Numbered from the stretch's first letter, positions 16,390 to 25,212 are shown. The stretch is DNA of 36,501 nt from GCA-003244245 sp038276315 (GCA_038276315.1 JBBPZY010000046.1:1-36501), one strand, 5' to 3'. Numbers and translations are program-made. Notes: generated by a model not told the origin, from the letters alone.

Positions 16390-17055
16390 ATGCGAGTCAA
16401 GGACCTGCCGGTGGGCGATCGTCCGCGCGAACGACTGCTGGATCGGGGCGCGGAGGCGCTGGCCGACCGTGAACTGCTTGCACTCCTGCTGGGTTCGGGA
16501 GCCCGGGGGCTGGACGCCGTGGAGCTGGCAGGCCAACTGATTGCCAGCCAGGGCGGTCTGCGTCGGCTGGCCCAGGCGGCGCCGCAGGAACTGGTGGGCC
16601 TGCTCGGCGTTGGCCCGGCAAAGGCGGCCAGGGTGGCGGCCGCGTTCCAGCTCGCTCGACGCGCACTGGTGGATGAGCAACCCGCACGCCGCAGGATTGT
16701 GGCAACAGCTGACATCGCCGCTTGTGCGGCGCCGTTGCTGCGAGGGCTCAGACACGAGCGGGTCGTGGTCGTCGTCTGCGACAAGGCGGCCGCTGTGTTG
16801 CGTACGCTCCGCCTGACCGAGGGCGGCACGGACCGCAGCCTTATCCCCGTACGCGACGTCCTCAGCTCGGTCCTCGCCACGGGCGGCACATCATTCGCCG
16901 TCGCCCACAATCACCCCTCTGGCGACCCCACTCCAAGCACTGCTGACCGGCGAGTGACCGCCCGTTTGCAAGAGGCCGCCGAGACGGTCGGGCTGCGGTT
17001 CCTGGACCACGTGGTGGTGACGGACGACACCTGGCGGCGGGTTACCGAGACTTGA
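16390..17055 (+). CDS. radC: RadC-family JAB/MPN protein
   Basis: The 221-residue protein has an N-terminal helix-hairpin-helix region (ELVGLLGVGPAKAARVAAAFQ, residues 61-81). The C-terminal JAMM-type metal site reads FAVAHNHPSGDPTPSTAD, with the H-x-H and downstream Ser/Asp ligands. The start is ATG with a GGAGGCGGAG tract just upstream. RadC proteins are frequent in mobile and defence islands; their role in recombination is unsettled despite the name. It is downstream of the DUF262 gene on the same strand, and its end overlaps the convergent hsdMS gene by 14 nt. Confidence 0.92.
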   Translation: MRVKDLPVGDRPRERLLDRGAEALADRELLALLLGSGARGLDAVELAGQLIASQGGLRRLAQAAPQELVGLLGVGPAKAARVAAAFQLARRALVDEQPARRRIVATADIAACAAPLLRGLRHERVVVVVCDKAAAVLRTLRLTEGGTDRSLIPVRDVLSSVLATGGTSFAVAHNHPSGDPTPSTADRRVTARLQEAAETVGLRFLDHVVVTDDTWRRVTET

Positions 17056-19174
17056 CAGTGCTGTACAGAGCTGACGAGTGAAGTTGCCCGAGTAGTTGGG
17101 CAGTCTCCTTGGTCAACTTTTCGGAGAGAAGGATAGCGGATAGCTTTTGTGCGATCTGGCGCTGTTCAGAAAGGGCAGGAAGAGGCACCTTTGCGGCCAA
17201 GAGGCGCCCCACATTCACGCGTTGTCGTCGTGAACCCATGCCCTCACCTTGATCTTTGAGGGCAGCGTGAAGGCCAGGCCATCGAGCCAAGTGTATGACG
17301 TATTCGAGGTCTGCAACCTCCGCGTCGACTTTGAATGTGGGAAACTCGTGCGACACATGGACTTTCTCGAATTCGGCGGTGACAACAGCTAGTGCCCCCT
17401 CCCAGCCGAACAACTTGCTGTAGATAAACTGGCCAGCGTGCAGACGATTAAATCTTTTATAATTCGTTTCGGAACCGTAGATGGTGGGCCGCTCGAAGAG
17501 TCCGCGACCGTGGCTATAGATACCTGCCGTGCGATACTTCTCTTCGGGGAATACTTCAACAAAGTCGCTTTCTGGAGTGAGGAAATCTCCGAGGGATGTA
17601 CAGTTCGCGGAACTCGTGGACAGGTCGGCGATCTGCGAGGTCGACTCGCTGAGTGCTGACAGATTCTTCTCGATGGCTGTGATGAGGGCCGGCGGCGACA
17701 GGAGCCGGCGGCTTTGCTCATCGCGTGGGTTGGCGATCGCGAGGTTGTATTTTTTCGATTTGATCGTTTCTGCTGCGACCTTCCAGGCGTGCTCATTCGC
17801 TTCACGCCCGTTCCGGTCATGGCTGCCCCACCACTCCGAGCAGTCTGCAAACTCCTCGTACCGTATCGGCTTCGTTTTCGTATAGCTGCGGCGGTCTTCA
17901 GGGGGCTGGATCTCGTAAAACCAGGTCTCCCTCGTCAGGCCCGTCTTCTCGAAGAAGAGCAAATTTGCCGGAATCTGCGTGTACGGCGCGAAGACGCCCT
18001 GGGGGAGCTTGACAATAGTGTGCAAGTTGCACTCTTTCATCATCTTTTCCTTGATCAGGACTGCGCTCGCACGGTCGTCAGAGAGAGAGTTGTTTGGCAG
18101 GACGATCGAGCACCGCCCTCCGGGCTTCAGGCGTTCGATCACCGAGTACAGGAACAGCCAAGCTGTTTCACTCGTCGCGTACCCCCTCGGGAACCGCTTC
18201 GCGATGGACTCCTCCTCCTCGCCGCCGAACGGCGGGTTGGTGAGGATGATATCCACACGGTACATGGGGCTTGTGTCGTTTCGCATGCGTGTCAGCGCGT
18301 TGTCCCTGACGACGCGCGGTGTATCCACGTCGTGCAGAAGAAGATTCATCATGCACAGCAAATACGGTAGAGGTTTTTTCTCGATTCCCCTGATGTTTTT
18401 GTGAAGCTGAGTCAGCTTAATCGAGCTATTGGCATGCGGCTTGAGCTCCTCGAACGCCTCGACGAGAAATCCCCCCGTCCCGCATGCCGGATCCATCACG
18501 GATTCTCCGAGATTGAGGAACGACTGCTCCACCATGAACCTGATGATCGGGCGCGGGGTATAGAACTCGCCCGAGTCCCCAGCCACATCCCGCATCTCCT
18601 TCATGATGGATTCGTAGACATACGCCATCGTGTGAACGCTGTCGTCGGCTTGGAAGTCGATGCGGTCGACGACATTCACCAGGTCGCGCAGCAGTGTCCC
18701 GGAGAGCATCCGGTTGTTGACGTCCTGGAAGATCGCGGAGATGACGTTGCGGGGGTCATTGTCGCCGCTGCCCTTCAACTCGCGCAGATACGGCAGGAGC
18801 TTGCCGTTGACGAATTCGAGGAAGGTGTTGCCGGTGAGGTCCTCGTTCGTGCCCCATGTCTCCCACCGGTACGGCTTGTCGAGAGCATGCTCGTAATCGA
18901 GGTCCTCCATCGCGCGGAACTCGTCGACCCGCTCACTGAACGCGCGCAGGAAGAGCAGCCATGACAGCTGCGGCAGGCGGTCCAGATCACCGTTGAGGCC
19001 CGCGTCCTTCCGCATGATGTCCCGGGCGGACTTGATGGCCGAGGAGATTTCGGCCCTCGTCCGGTACATCTTCTTTCTCGGCCGCGCGGGCAGCTCGACG
19101 GCGAGCTGGCCCTGCTGATCCCGATCGGTTCGAGCGGGCATGAAATCAGTGCTCCGTTCTGGATACATCGTCAT
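17042..19174 (-). CDS. Type I R-M methyltransferase fused to a specificity domain (HsdM-HsdS)
   Basis: Residues about 40-480 are an N6-adenine DNA methyltransferase of the HsdM type. They contain the N-terminal helical domain (LPQLSWLLFLRAFSERVDEF), the AdoMet motif DPACGTGGF (228-236) and the catalytic NPPF (313-316). Residues about 500-700 resemble a single HsdS target-recognition domain with its conserved helix (VPLPALSEQRQIAQKLSAI, 663-681). A fused M-S protein of 710 residues with one TRD suggests a dimer reading a symmetric site. ATG 19174 has GGAG 8 nt upstream; ATG 19141 also has GGAG 10 nt upstream, 4 nt after the abiEii stop. With the first start it overlaps abiEii by 29 nt, so the two are probably translationally coupled. 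The 3' half is more AT-rich than its surroundings, a sign of transfer. Confidence 0.9.
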   Translation of the reverse strand: MTMYPERSTDFMPARTDRDQQGQLAVELPARPRKKMYRTRAEISSAIKSARDIMRKDAGLNGDLDRLPQLSWLLFLRAFSERVDEFRAMEDLDYEHALDKPYRWETWGTNEDLTGNTFLEFVNGKLLPYLRELKGSGDNDPRNVISAIFQDVNNRMLSGTLLRDLVNVVDRIDFQADDSVHTMAYVYESIMKEMRDVAGDSGEFYTPRPIIRFMVEQSFLNLGESVMDPACGTGGFLVEAFEELKPHANSSIKLTQLHKNIRGIEKKPLPYLLCMMNLLLHDVDTPRVVRDNALTRMRNDTSPMYRVDIILTNPPFGGEEEESIAKRFPRGYATSETAWLFLYSVIERLKPGGRCSIVLPNNSLSDDRASAVLIKEKMMKECNLHTIVKLPQGVFAPYTQIPANLLFFEKTGLTRETWFYEIQPPEDRRSYTKTKPIRYEEFADCSEWWGSHDRNGREANEHAWKVAAETIKSKKYNLAIANPRDEQSRRLLSPPALITAIEKNLSALSESTSQIADLSTSSANCTSLGDFLTPESDFVEVFPEEKYRTAGIYSHGRGLFERPTIYGSETNYKRFNRLHAGQFIYSKLFGWEGALAVVTAEFEKVHVSHEFPTFKVDAEVADLEYVIHLARWPGLHAALKDQGEGMGSRRQRVNVGRLLAAKVPLPALSEQRQIAQKLSAILLSEKLTKETAQLLGQLHSSALYSTVKSR

Positions 19175-20021
19175 GTGCGGTGCTCCAGAAGCTGCGTAGC
19201 AGCTTCAGAGCGGATGGGAGGTCGCTCGCGGTTTCAGTAAGCCCGTCCGCGAGCTCGGGGTAGTCCCTCCACCATCGCGGTGGCGGGTCCGGGATGGTGT
19301 CCGGGCATCGATGCGTCTCGCGGATAGTAAAGACGTGGCGTACCACGTCCACCAGGGCTTTGTCCGGCTGCAGACCGTCCTCGATGAGTAGGACGAGGTC
19401 GACCAGATCCTTGATGCGAGTGTTGGGCCGATCGCCGTAGTCGCGAGTCAGCGAGTGGAGCTTCTCCGCGAAATGTTGGCGTCGCTCCACAGCCTCGATC
19501 GACCGGGCCGGGATGTCGGCGAAGCTTAAGGAACCAGGAAGTATCAACTGCTCGGTTACTGCCAGCTCTTCCCCTCGCGCCGCGACATCCAACCGGACAC
19601 CAGCGAAGACCTTGCCCCCGAGCCACGCTTCGACCGAGAAGCGCCAAGCCCCACGGCCCCCGCCATCCACGGCCAGAGCTACCGGCTCCTTCACCCGGAA
19701 CGAGAACCAGTCGCCGTCCGGATCCTCGGTAAGTGCGTCGATGAGCAACTCGCGTACGGCCAGGCCATCCGCCGCGCCACCCGTGACCGCGAGGTCGAGG
19801 TCCTTTGTCGCCCTCGCCCGTCCCCCAAGCCTGAATTCCAGAGCCGCTCCGCCCTTGAGAATCCACTGGGTTCCGGCATCCACCGATAGCCGCACTGCGA
19901 GGCGGTCGAACACCACTCGGCGGCGTAGCCTGCCGAGATCGCCACCGGTGTTGTCGGACTCCTGCTTGAGCCGGGTTTCCAGCGCGCGCCGCAGCGCGGT
20001 CGCGTCTGTGTACCGTTTCAC
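19146..20021 (-). CDS. abiEii: Nucleotidyltransferase toxin, AbiEii/AbiGii family
   Basis: A 291-residue toxin-type nucleotidyltransferase. The fold signature is at 56-79: LKGGAALEFRLGGRARATKD, then DLDLAV with metal-binding Asp74 and Asp76. The downstream motif HFAEKLHSLTRDYG and RIKDLVDLVLL is also typical. Known AbiEii-family toxins block growth by nucleotidyl transfer, in some members to tRNA; the target here is unknown. The start overlaps the abiEi stop by 4 nt and the end overlaps the hsdMS start. It stands between the halves of a type I restriction-modification system. Confidence 0.9.
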   Translation of the reverse strand: MKRYTDATALRRALETRLKQESDNTGGDLGRLRRRVVFDRLAVRLSVDAGTQWILKGGAALEFRLGGRARATKDLDLAVTGGAADGLAVRELLIDALTEDPDGDWFSFRVKEPVALAVDGGGRGAWRFSVEAWLGGKVFAGVRLDVAARGEELAVTEQLILPGSLSFADIPARSIEAVERRQHFAEKLHSLTRDYGDRPNTRIKDLVDLVLLIEDGLQPDKALVDVVRHVFTIRETHRCPDTIPDPPPRWWRDYPELADGLTETASDLPSALKLLRSFWSTAHDDVSRTEH

Positions 20022-20611
20022 CCCGCCTCCGCCCGTAGGGCGCGTTCCACGGCCAGTTCAGCCTGTGGACCCAGGTTCTGAGCCGCGTGCAGCAGACGCC
20101 GGCGGCTGGCCACCCCTTGGCCGAGCAGCTCTGCGATCGCCGAGTCGATGACGTCCTGGTCCGCCCCTGATGCGGCCGTCTCGACGGCGGCTCGCAGCGG
20201 GGTGGTGACGCGGAAACCTTCGTGTTGCTCGACGTCGTCGTCGGCCAGTTCACAGCGATGCAGTACCACCGTGCTGTCTTTCTGCCGGAAGTTGGACGGC
20301 ACCGTCAGATGGATCTCCGCGGGGTTCGCGATGCCGAGGTCATGCACCGCGAGTGCGCTGGTGTGGGACACGACAGCGCGCCCACGGCTCCACAGCGACC
20401 AGCGCACGAAGTGGTCCGTGTCCTGGCTAGGGAGGTCCAGATACTCACGGAAGCGGTAGATGCCACGGTCGATCTGTGTCCAGTTGCCCCGTTGCCTATG
20501 GAACTGTTGGGCCTGGTACGAATAGCCGGCTTTGAGAGCTTGGGCGGCGGTGAAGTAGCCGCGCTGACGGCTGGCGACATGCCAGAGCTGATCCCGTCGG
20601 CCGGTAGACAC
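20018..20611 (-). CDS. abiEi: AbiEi-family antitoxin / transcriptional regulator
   Basis: This 197-residue antitoxin begins with an N-terminal winged-helix segment: DQLWHVASRQRGYFTAAQAL, then YSYQAQQFHRQRGNWTQIDRG. The C-terminal domain (HTSALAVHDLGI to FRVTTPLRAAVETA) is characteristic of AbiEi. AbiE is a type IV system in which the antitoxin does not bind the toxin but represses the operon. The GTG start has AGGG 7 nt upstream. It begins 83 nt after hsdR on the same strand, preceded by an AT-rich stretch with a dyad. Confidence 0.88.
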   Translation of the reverse strand: MSTGRRDQLWHVASRQRGYFTAAQALKAGYSYQAQQFHRQRGNWTQIDRGIYRFREYLDLPSQDTDHFVRWSLWSRGRAVVSHTSALAVHDLGIANPAEIHLTVPSNFRQKDSTVVLHRCELADDDVEQHEGFRVTTPLRAAVETAASGADQDVIDSAIAELLGQGVASRRRLLHAAQNLGPQAELAVERALRAEAG

Positions 20612-20696
20612 GTCGGCACCCTACCAGAAGATGTCCTCAAAGTAAGTTGTAATTTTATGCATGAGTAGTACGCGAAACTATAATTATGCTGTAGTT
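20612..20696 (-). promoter_or_regulatory. AT-rich promoter region and dyad upstream of abiEi
   Basis: This gap between hsdR and abiEi is much more AT-rich than the genes beside it. AACTATA (20676-20682) and TGTAGTT (20690-20696) form an inverted repeat, 6 of 7 pairs, overlapping the hsdR stop. TA-rich hexamers suitable as -10 elements (for example CATAAT and TATAGT on the minus strand) lie within and beside it. AbiEi proteins repress their own operons through inverted repeats, so this is a reasonable operator candidate. It suggests abiEi-abiEii-hsdMS can be transcribed apart from hsdR. Confidence 0.5.
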
Positions 20697-23139
20697 ATCC
20701 CACGTCGAACAGGTGCCTTCCGAGATCGTCGATCGCCTCGTGCAAGGCGTCCCGCCCGCCGAACAGGCCGCCAAGCTCGACCACGTTTCCCATCCCGGTG
20801 AAGGGCGGCACGCGCAGCGCCCGCGCGCTGAGCTCCTCCGCTCCGTGTTCGGTGAACTTGTCCAGCAGGGCATCGAGCACGATCCGGGCCTTGGGTCCGA
20901 AGCTTTCCAGGAACTGTTGGTGCTCACGCTGCACGCGCAACGCCCGCTCGGCGCGGGAGACCAGTGGGAGCTCCCAGGCCGCGTTGATCAGTAGATCGAG
21001 GGGGTCGGCCTCGGGGTGGCCGAGCTTGGCCATCAGGTCGTCAGCTTCGATGGCCCGGTTCTGGAGCTCCTCGCGCAGGGCCGCCCGGCTCCGGGCCACC
21101 GCCCACTGAGTCCGTAGATCGGTGGGCGAGAGACTCATGGACAGCACCCGGTCACGCACGAACTCGCGGTACTCCACTAGACGCAGCGTCCGGCCGTCCG
21201 ACTCCAACTGGTAGTGCACGTCGTTCCAGACATATACCTCCACCCCGTCGACGTAGATGCGCTTGCCCTGGGCCATGATCCGATCGGCGGTGTCGTCGTC
21301 CTCCGTGCTCAGCACCGGCAAGTGAGCGGGATTGTCCGGGAGTGGACCTTCGTCCTGTGTCTCGTACTCCGCCTCCGCCTCCGCGACCTGCTCAGCGTCG
21401 TCTTCCCCAGCCTCCTCGCTGGCCACCTGGACACCCTGCTCGTCGGCTTCGTCATCGATGACCCGCAGCGGTGGCCCGTCGAAGGCGGGGTCGTTGAAGA
21501 GTCTGGTGGCCTCGACGAAGTCGATGATGTCGAAAGAGCCCTTGTGGGCTTCCAAGCAGAGTCGGGTGCCGCGTCCGATGATCTGCTTGAAGAGTGGCAT
21601 CGAGCCGATGCGCCGGAAGAGGACGATGTTCTTGACTGAGGGCAAGTCAATACCGGTGGTGAGAAGCTGGCTCGTCGTCACAATTACGGGCTCGTCTGAG
21701 TCAATCTTACTGAACTCGTCGAGCAGGGCCTTGCCCGGATCCCCGTCTGCGTCTGTGATGCGGCAGACGTAGTTCTCGTACTGGGCGACCATGTCGAGGT
21801 TGGCGTTGTTCAGCGCAACCCGCATCCGGTGGGCGTGATCGTTGTTTTCGCAGAAGACGATGGTGTTGCCCATGCGGTCGGTGTCGTGCAGATACCGCGT
21901 CAGGTAGCGGGCGGCTGCCTGGGTGCGGTCCAGTACCGCGAGCACCTTCTCGTACTGCCTCGGTGTGTAAAGCTTGTCCGGGATCACGTCTCCGGCTACG
22001 TCGCGCTGCCCCTCCGACGGGCGGAAGCCGGTCATGTCGATGTTCAGGCGCACCCGGCGTACCCGGTAGGGCGCGAGGAACCCGTCCTCGATCCCGTCGC
22101 GGAGGGAGTACTCGTACACCGGATTGCCGAAGTAGCCAAATGTGTCGGCATCGTCCCTGCGGATAGGTGTGGCCGTGAGTCCGATCTGCACGGCTTCGTC
22201 GAAGTGCTCCAAGATGTGACGCCACTGGGAGGACGAGCTGGCGCTGCCCCGGTGACACTCATCGACGATGATCAGGTCGAAGTAGTCCTTCGCGTATTGG
22301 CCGAACAGTGCATGTTCATCGCCCCGATCCAGGGACTGGTAGAGCGCGAAGTAAACCTCGCGGCTGCGCTGTGCGTGGCCCTTCGAGATCTTGTGGACTA
22401 CGTCGCCGAAGGCGCGGGCGAAATAGTCGTCCTTGGGTTGGTCGATCAGGATGTTGCGGTCTGCGAGATAAAGCACCCGAGGCATGCGGCCCGCCGTCCA
22501 GCCCGACTTTCTGAGCTTTGCCACCAACTGGAGGGCCACCATGGTCTTGCCGGTTCCGGTCGCGAGGGTCAGCAGGATGCGGCGTTGCCCGCGGGCGATG
22601 GCGCGCAGGGCGCGATTGACTGCGATGCGCTGGTAGTAGCGCGGGCGCTTGCGCTCCAGGTTGTAGTCGCGCAGCGACGAGTCGAACGGAGCGAGCAGCA
22701 TCTCCTTCTCCAAGTGCGACTCGACACCTTCGCTGTCACAGAACCGCGCCCACAGCTCGTCCGGCGAAGGGAAATCGGGGCGCTGCAGGATCGATCCTCC
22801 AATCTCGATCTCCCAGATCTCGCGCCCGTTGGTCGCGTACGCCACGGGGAGTTCGAGCCGCTGGGCGTACCGTTTGGCCTGCTCGCTGCCGGCGGCAGCA
22901 TCGACCTTGGTGCGCTTAGCCTCGACCACGGCCAGCGGCACATCGTCGCGATACTCGAGTACGTAGTCCGCCACCAGCGGGTTGCCAGGCCGGTGTCGGC
23001 GCGGGGACGCGATGATCTTCCCGTTGGTGATGCGGTACTGCTCACGGATCTGTCGCTTGTCCCACCCCGCTGCCCTGAGCGCCGGCACCACGAAGGTCCG
23101 GCATGTCTCCTGCTCACTGATGGCAGTCCAACTATCCAT
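20695..23139 (-). CDS. hsdR: Type I restriction endonuclease subunit HsdR (helicase-nuclease)
   Basis: From ATG 23139 (start MDSWTAISEQETCRTF) the protein is 814 aa. The N-terminal PD-ExK nuclease domain has ADYVLEYRDDVPLAVVEAKR (Asp58, Glu73, Lys75). A superfamily 2 helicase/translocase follows, with Walker A ATGTGKT at 193-199, the DECH box at 293-296, and the later motif IGRGTRLCLEAHKGSFDIID. A long acidic linker (EEAGEDDAEQVAEAEAEYE) leads to a C-terminal helical domain that should dock onto the methylase. The frame is open further upstream but the residues there are not family-like. It cuts DNA away from unmodified target sites after ATP-driven translocation. It is first in the hsdR-abiEi-abiEii-hsdMS cluster. 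Confidence 0.93.
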   Translation of the reverse strand: MDSWTAISEQETCRTFVVPALRAAGWDKRQIREQYRITNGKIIASPRRHRPGNPLVADYVLEYRDDVPLAVVEAKRTKVDAAAGSEQAKRYAQRLELPVAYATNGREIWEIEIGGSILQRPDFPSPDELWARFCDSEGVESHLEKEMLLAPFDSSLRDYNLERKRPRYYQRIAVNRALRAIARGQRRILLTLATGTGKTMVALQLVAKLRKSGWTAGRMPRVLYLADRNILIDQPKDDYFARAFGDVVHKISKGHAQRSREVYFALYQSLDRGDEHALFGQYAKDYFDLIIVDECHRGSASSSSQWRHILEHFDEAVQIGLTATPIRRDDADTFGYFGNPVYEYSLRDGIEDGFLAPYRVRRVRLNIDMTGFRPSEGQRDVAGDVIPDKLYTPRQYEKVLAVLDRTQAAARYLTRYLHDTDRMGNTIVFCENNDHAHRMRVALNNANLDMVAQYENYVCRITDADGDPGKALLDEFSKIDSDEPVIVTTSQLLTTGIDLPSVKNIVLFRRIGSMPLFKQIIGRGTRLCLEAHKGSFDIIDFVEATRLFNDPAFDGPPLRVIDDEADEQGVQVASEEAGEDDAEQVAEAEAEYETQDEGPLPDNPAHLPVLSTEDDDTADRIMAQGKRIYVDGVEVYVWNDVHYQLESDGRTLRLVEYREFVRDRVLSMSLSPTDLRTQWAVARSRAALREELQNRAIEADDLMAKLGHPEADPLDLLINAAWELPLVSRAERALRVQREHQQFLESFGPKARIVLDALLDKFTEHGAEELSARALRVPPFTGMGNVVELGGLFGGRDALHEAIDDLGRHLFDVG

Positions 23140-23311
23140 GATTCCGCTGAGATTACGACAGCTAGGTCTCGAACCGGCAATCGAACTGCCCGGCCCCGAG
23201 CCGTTCACCGAGACGACCTTGACCGACCGGACACCCGAACTGGAACTCATCGCACGCAACGGATCCCCTACCCGGAACGGGCGGCAGAGCCGAGGCGCTA
23301 GCCTTCGTCCG

Positions 23312-24052
23312 ATGATCAGACCGGCGACAGCCCTGGGCGTGGCGGCGACCGCGGCCGCGGTCGCCGGTTGGGCAGGTCCAGCGGCGCTGCGGGCTCGCGT
23401 GCTGCGCGCCGCGGTCTGTCCGGGCGTGGCCGGCGTCGGTCGGTCCGACAGCGTGGCGCTGACCTTCGACGACGGACCCGACCCCGAGGGCACTCCCGCG
23501 GTGCTCGACGCCCTGGACCGGCTCGGCTGGACCGCGACGTTCTTCATGCTGGGCGAGCAGGTCGCCCGCTATCCGGAGGTGGCGGCGGCCGTGGTGGCCG
23601 CCGGACATGAGATGGCGGTGCATGGGTTCAGCCACCGTAACCACCTGGTTCGCGGGCTGGTCGACGTGCACCGGGACGTGGCGCGCGCCGCAGCGGTGGT
23701 GACGACGGCGACCGGGGTCCGGCCGACCTGGTTTCGACCGCCCTATGGCGTGCTCACGATGGGATCATTGATCGCTGCCCGTCACGCTGGATTGCGGCCG
23801 GTGTTGTGGACGGCTTGGGGCCGCGACTGGGAAGCGCGCAGCGCAGGCCGGATAGCCGGGACGATCAGACTGCAGTTGCGGCCCGGTGGCACGGTGCTGC
23901 TGCACGACTCGGACTGCGTCGCCCGGGTGGCCAGTAGCTGGCGAGCCACCGTGGCAGCGCTACCCCGGCTGGCCGAGCTCGCTGATCAGCTGGGCTGCAC
24001 CGTTGGACCGTTGCGTGATCATATCGCTCAGCAGGCCCACTCAGGCGGGTAG
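23312..24052 (+). CDS. NodB-family polysaccharide deacetylase, exported
   Basis: The ATG at 23312 begins a 246-residue protein with a hydrophobic N-terminal segment (ATALGVAATAAAVAGWAG), either a signal peptide or an anchor. The NodB domain has motif 1 LTFDDGPDPEGT (catalytic and metal-binding Asp), motif 2 HGFSHRNH (metal His pair), motif 3 RPPYG, and the late LLHDSD. Such enzymes remove N- or O-acetyl groups from peptidoglycan or polysaccharides outside the membrane. The 3' end overlaps the convergent glycosyltransferase gene by 12 nt. The substrate is not determined. Confidence 0.9.
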   Translation: MIRPATALGVAATAAAVAGWAGPAALRARVLRAAVCPGVAGVGRSDSVALTFDDGPDPEGTPAVLDALDRLGWTATFFMLGEQVARYPEVAAAVVAAGHEMAVHGFSHRNHLVRGLVDVHRDVARAAAVVTTATGVRPTWFRPPYGVLTMGSLIAARHAGLRPVLWTAWGRDWEARSAGRIAGTIRLQLRPGGTVLLHDSDCVARVASSWRATVAALPRLAELADQLGCTVGPLRDHIAQQAHSGG

Positions 24053-25168
24053 CGAGTCCTGGCCGGGAACGGCATGCTGGCCGCGTTCGGCGAGCAGAGC
24101 CAGTACCACAGCGGCGGTGTCCTGGTTGAGCACGACGTGGCTGGGATCTCCCCGGCGCCCGGCGTACTCGCGTATCGCGGCGACCAACTCGGTCTCATCC
24201 TGCGGCCAGGGCGCCAACCCGGCGTCAGCGAGAATCTGAGAGTTGGCGATGCCATGCCCGGGGATGGGTCGGTAGGTCACGGCGGGCAGCCCCGCGGTCA
24301 ATGCCTCGGTCAGCGACAGGCCGCCCGCATTGTGCACCAGCACGTCGGCCGCCGCCATCAGTTCCGGGACGTCGTCGCGCCAGCCCAAGGCGACCACTCC
24401 CGGCTCGGCTGACAACTGCTTGCGCAGCCGGTCGTTGCGCCCGCAGAGCACCACCACCTCCGCAACGCCGGAAGATCTGATCGAACGGACGACGTTGGGT
24501 ACATCACCCATCCCGAGCGAACCGGTCGCCAGCAGCACCACCAGGCCGTCCGGGGACAACCCCAACTCGGCGCGCAACCGGGGGCGATGGGCCGGATCAG
24601 GCTGATCCGCGAACCGGGTGGATACCAGCCCTCCGACGGCCTGCATCGGCGTGCGGTACACCAGGTGGCCCATCCGAGCCGTCGCCTCGGTCACCGTCAC
24701 ATGGTGATCCACTGCGGAGTGCACCCAGGTCCGGTGCACCGCTGGGTCGGTGAGGAAGGTGACCAGGGTCGCGTCCACCGCCCCGGCTTCTTTGAGCTGG
24801 CCTAGCGTCTGGCTGGCCAACATGTACGTGGACACGACGACGTCGTGATCGCCAACCCAGCCCAACACCTCACGTTGCGCCTGCCGGCACAGCCACATGG
24901 CGACGTTCTGCACCCAACCGGTGCGCTCGAGGTTGGCGAACAACCAGTCGAAGAACGCCGGCGCGTAGCCGACGCTCAACCGGTAGCCATCGCGCAGCAT
25001 GTACCGGAACATCGGCGGTAGCGCGTCGAGATAATCCCGGCGGTCCGCAGCGACGCCCAACTTGGCCAGCCGACTGATCAACTCGTCGGCGGCACCGTCG
25101 TGACCTGCACCGACACTGCCCGAGATGACCAGTACGCGGGTCTGCGTGCCAGCTGTTCGTCCGTTCAT
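24041..25168 (-). CDS. MGDG-synthase/MurG-like glycosyltransferase (GT28)
   Basis: The product (375 aa from ATG 25168, with AGGGA about 4 nt upstream) starts with the MGDG synthase N-terminal signature RVLVISGSVGAGHDGAADEL. The C-terminal nucleotide-sugar half contains VVLLATGSLGMGDVPNVVRS, VVALGWRDDVPELMAAADVL and HNAGGLSLTEALTAGLPAV. The family transfers sugars to lipids such as diacylglycerol or lipid-linked wall precursors at the membrane; donor and acceptor are unknown here. A GTG at 25192 is in frame but less likely. A strong dyad lies 45 nt upstream of the start. Confidence 0.88.
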   Translation of the reverse strand: MNGRTAGTQTRVLVISGSVGAGHDGAADELISRLAKLGVAADRRDYLDALPPMFRYMLRDGYRLSVGYAPAFFDWLFANLERTGWVQNVAMWLCRQAQREVLGWVGDHDVVVSTYMLASQTLGQLKEAGAVDATLVTFLTDPAVHRTWVHSAVDHHVTVTEATARMGHLVYRTPMQAVGGLVSTRFADQPDPAHRPRLRAELGLSPDGLVVLLATGSLGMGDVPNVVRSIRSSGVAEVVVLCGRNDRLRKQLSAEPGVVALGWRDDVPELMAAADVLVHNAGGLSLTEALTAGLPAVTYRPIPGHGIANSQILADAGLAPWPQDETELVAAIREYAGRRGDPSHVVLNQDTAAVVLALLAERGQHAVPGQDSLPA

Positions 25169-25212
25169 TGGGTCCCTACCTATCCCAGGCACCGCCTGGC
25201 CGTGTCAGGACT

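Noticed and set aside
23160..23200. tRNA-like T-loop sequence (GGTTCGAGACC on the minus strand) near the hsdR start, considered as a tRNA remnant marking an island border
   Set aside because: The flanking bases do not form a T-stem and no anticodon arm or acceptor stem could be assembled.
21829..23301. 490-codon plus-strand frame opposite hsdR
   Set aside because: It lies wholly antisense to a gene with clear helicase motifs and has no recognisable domains.
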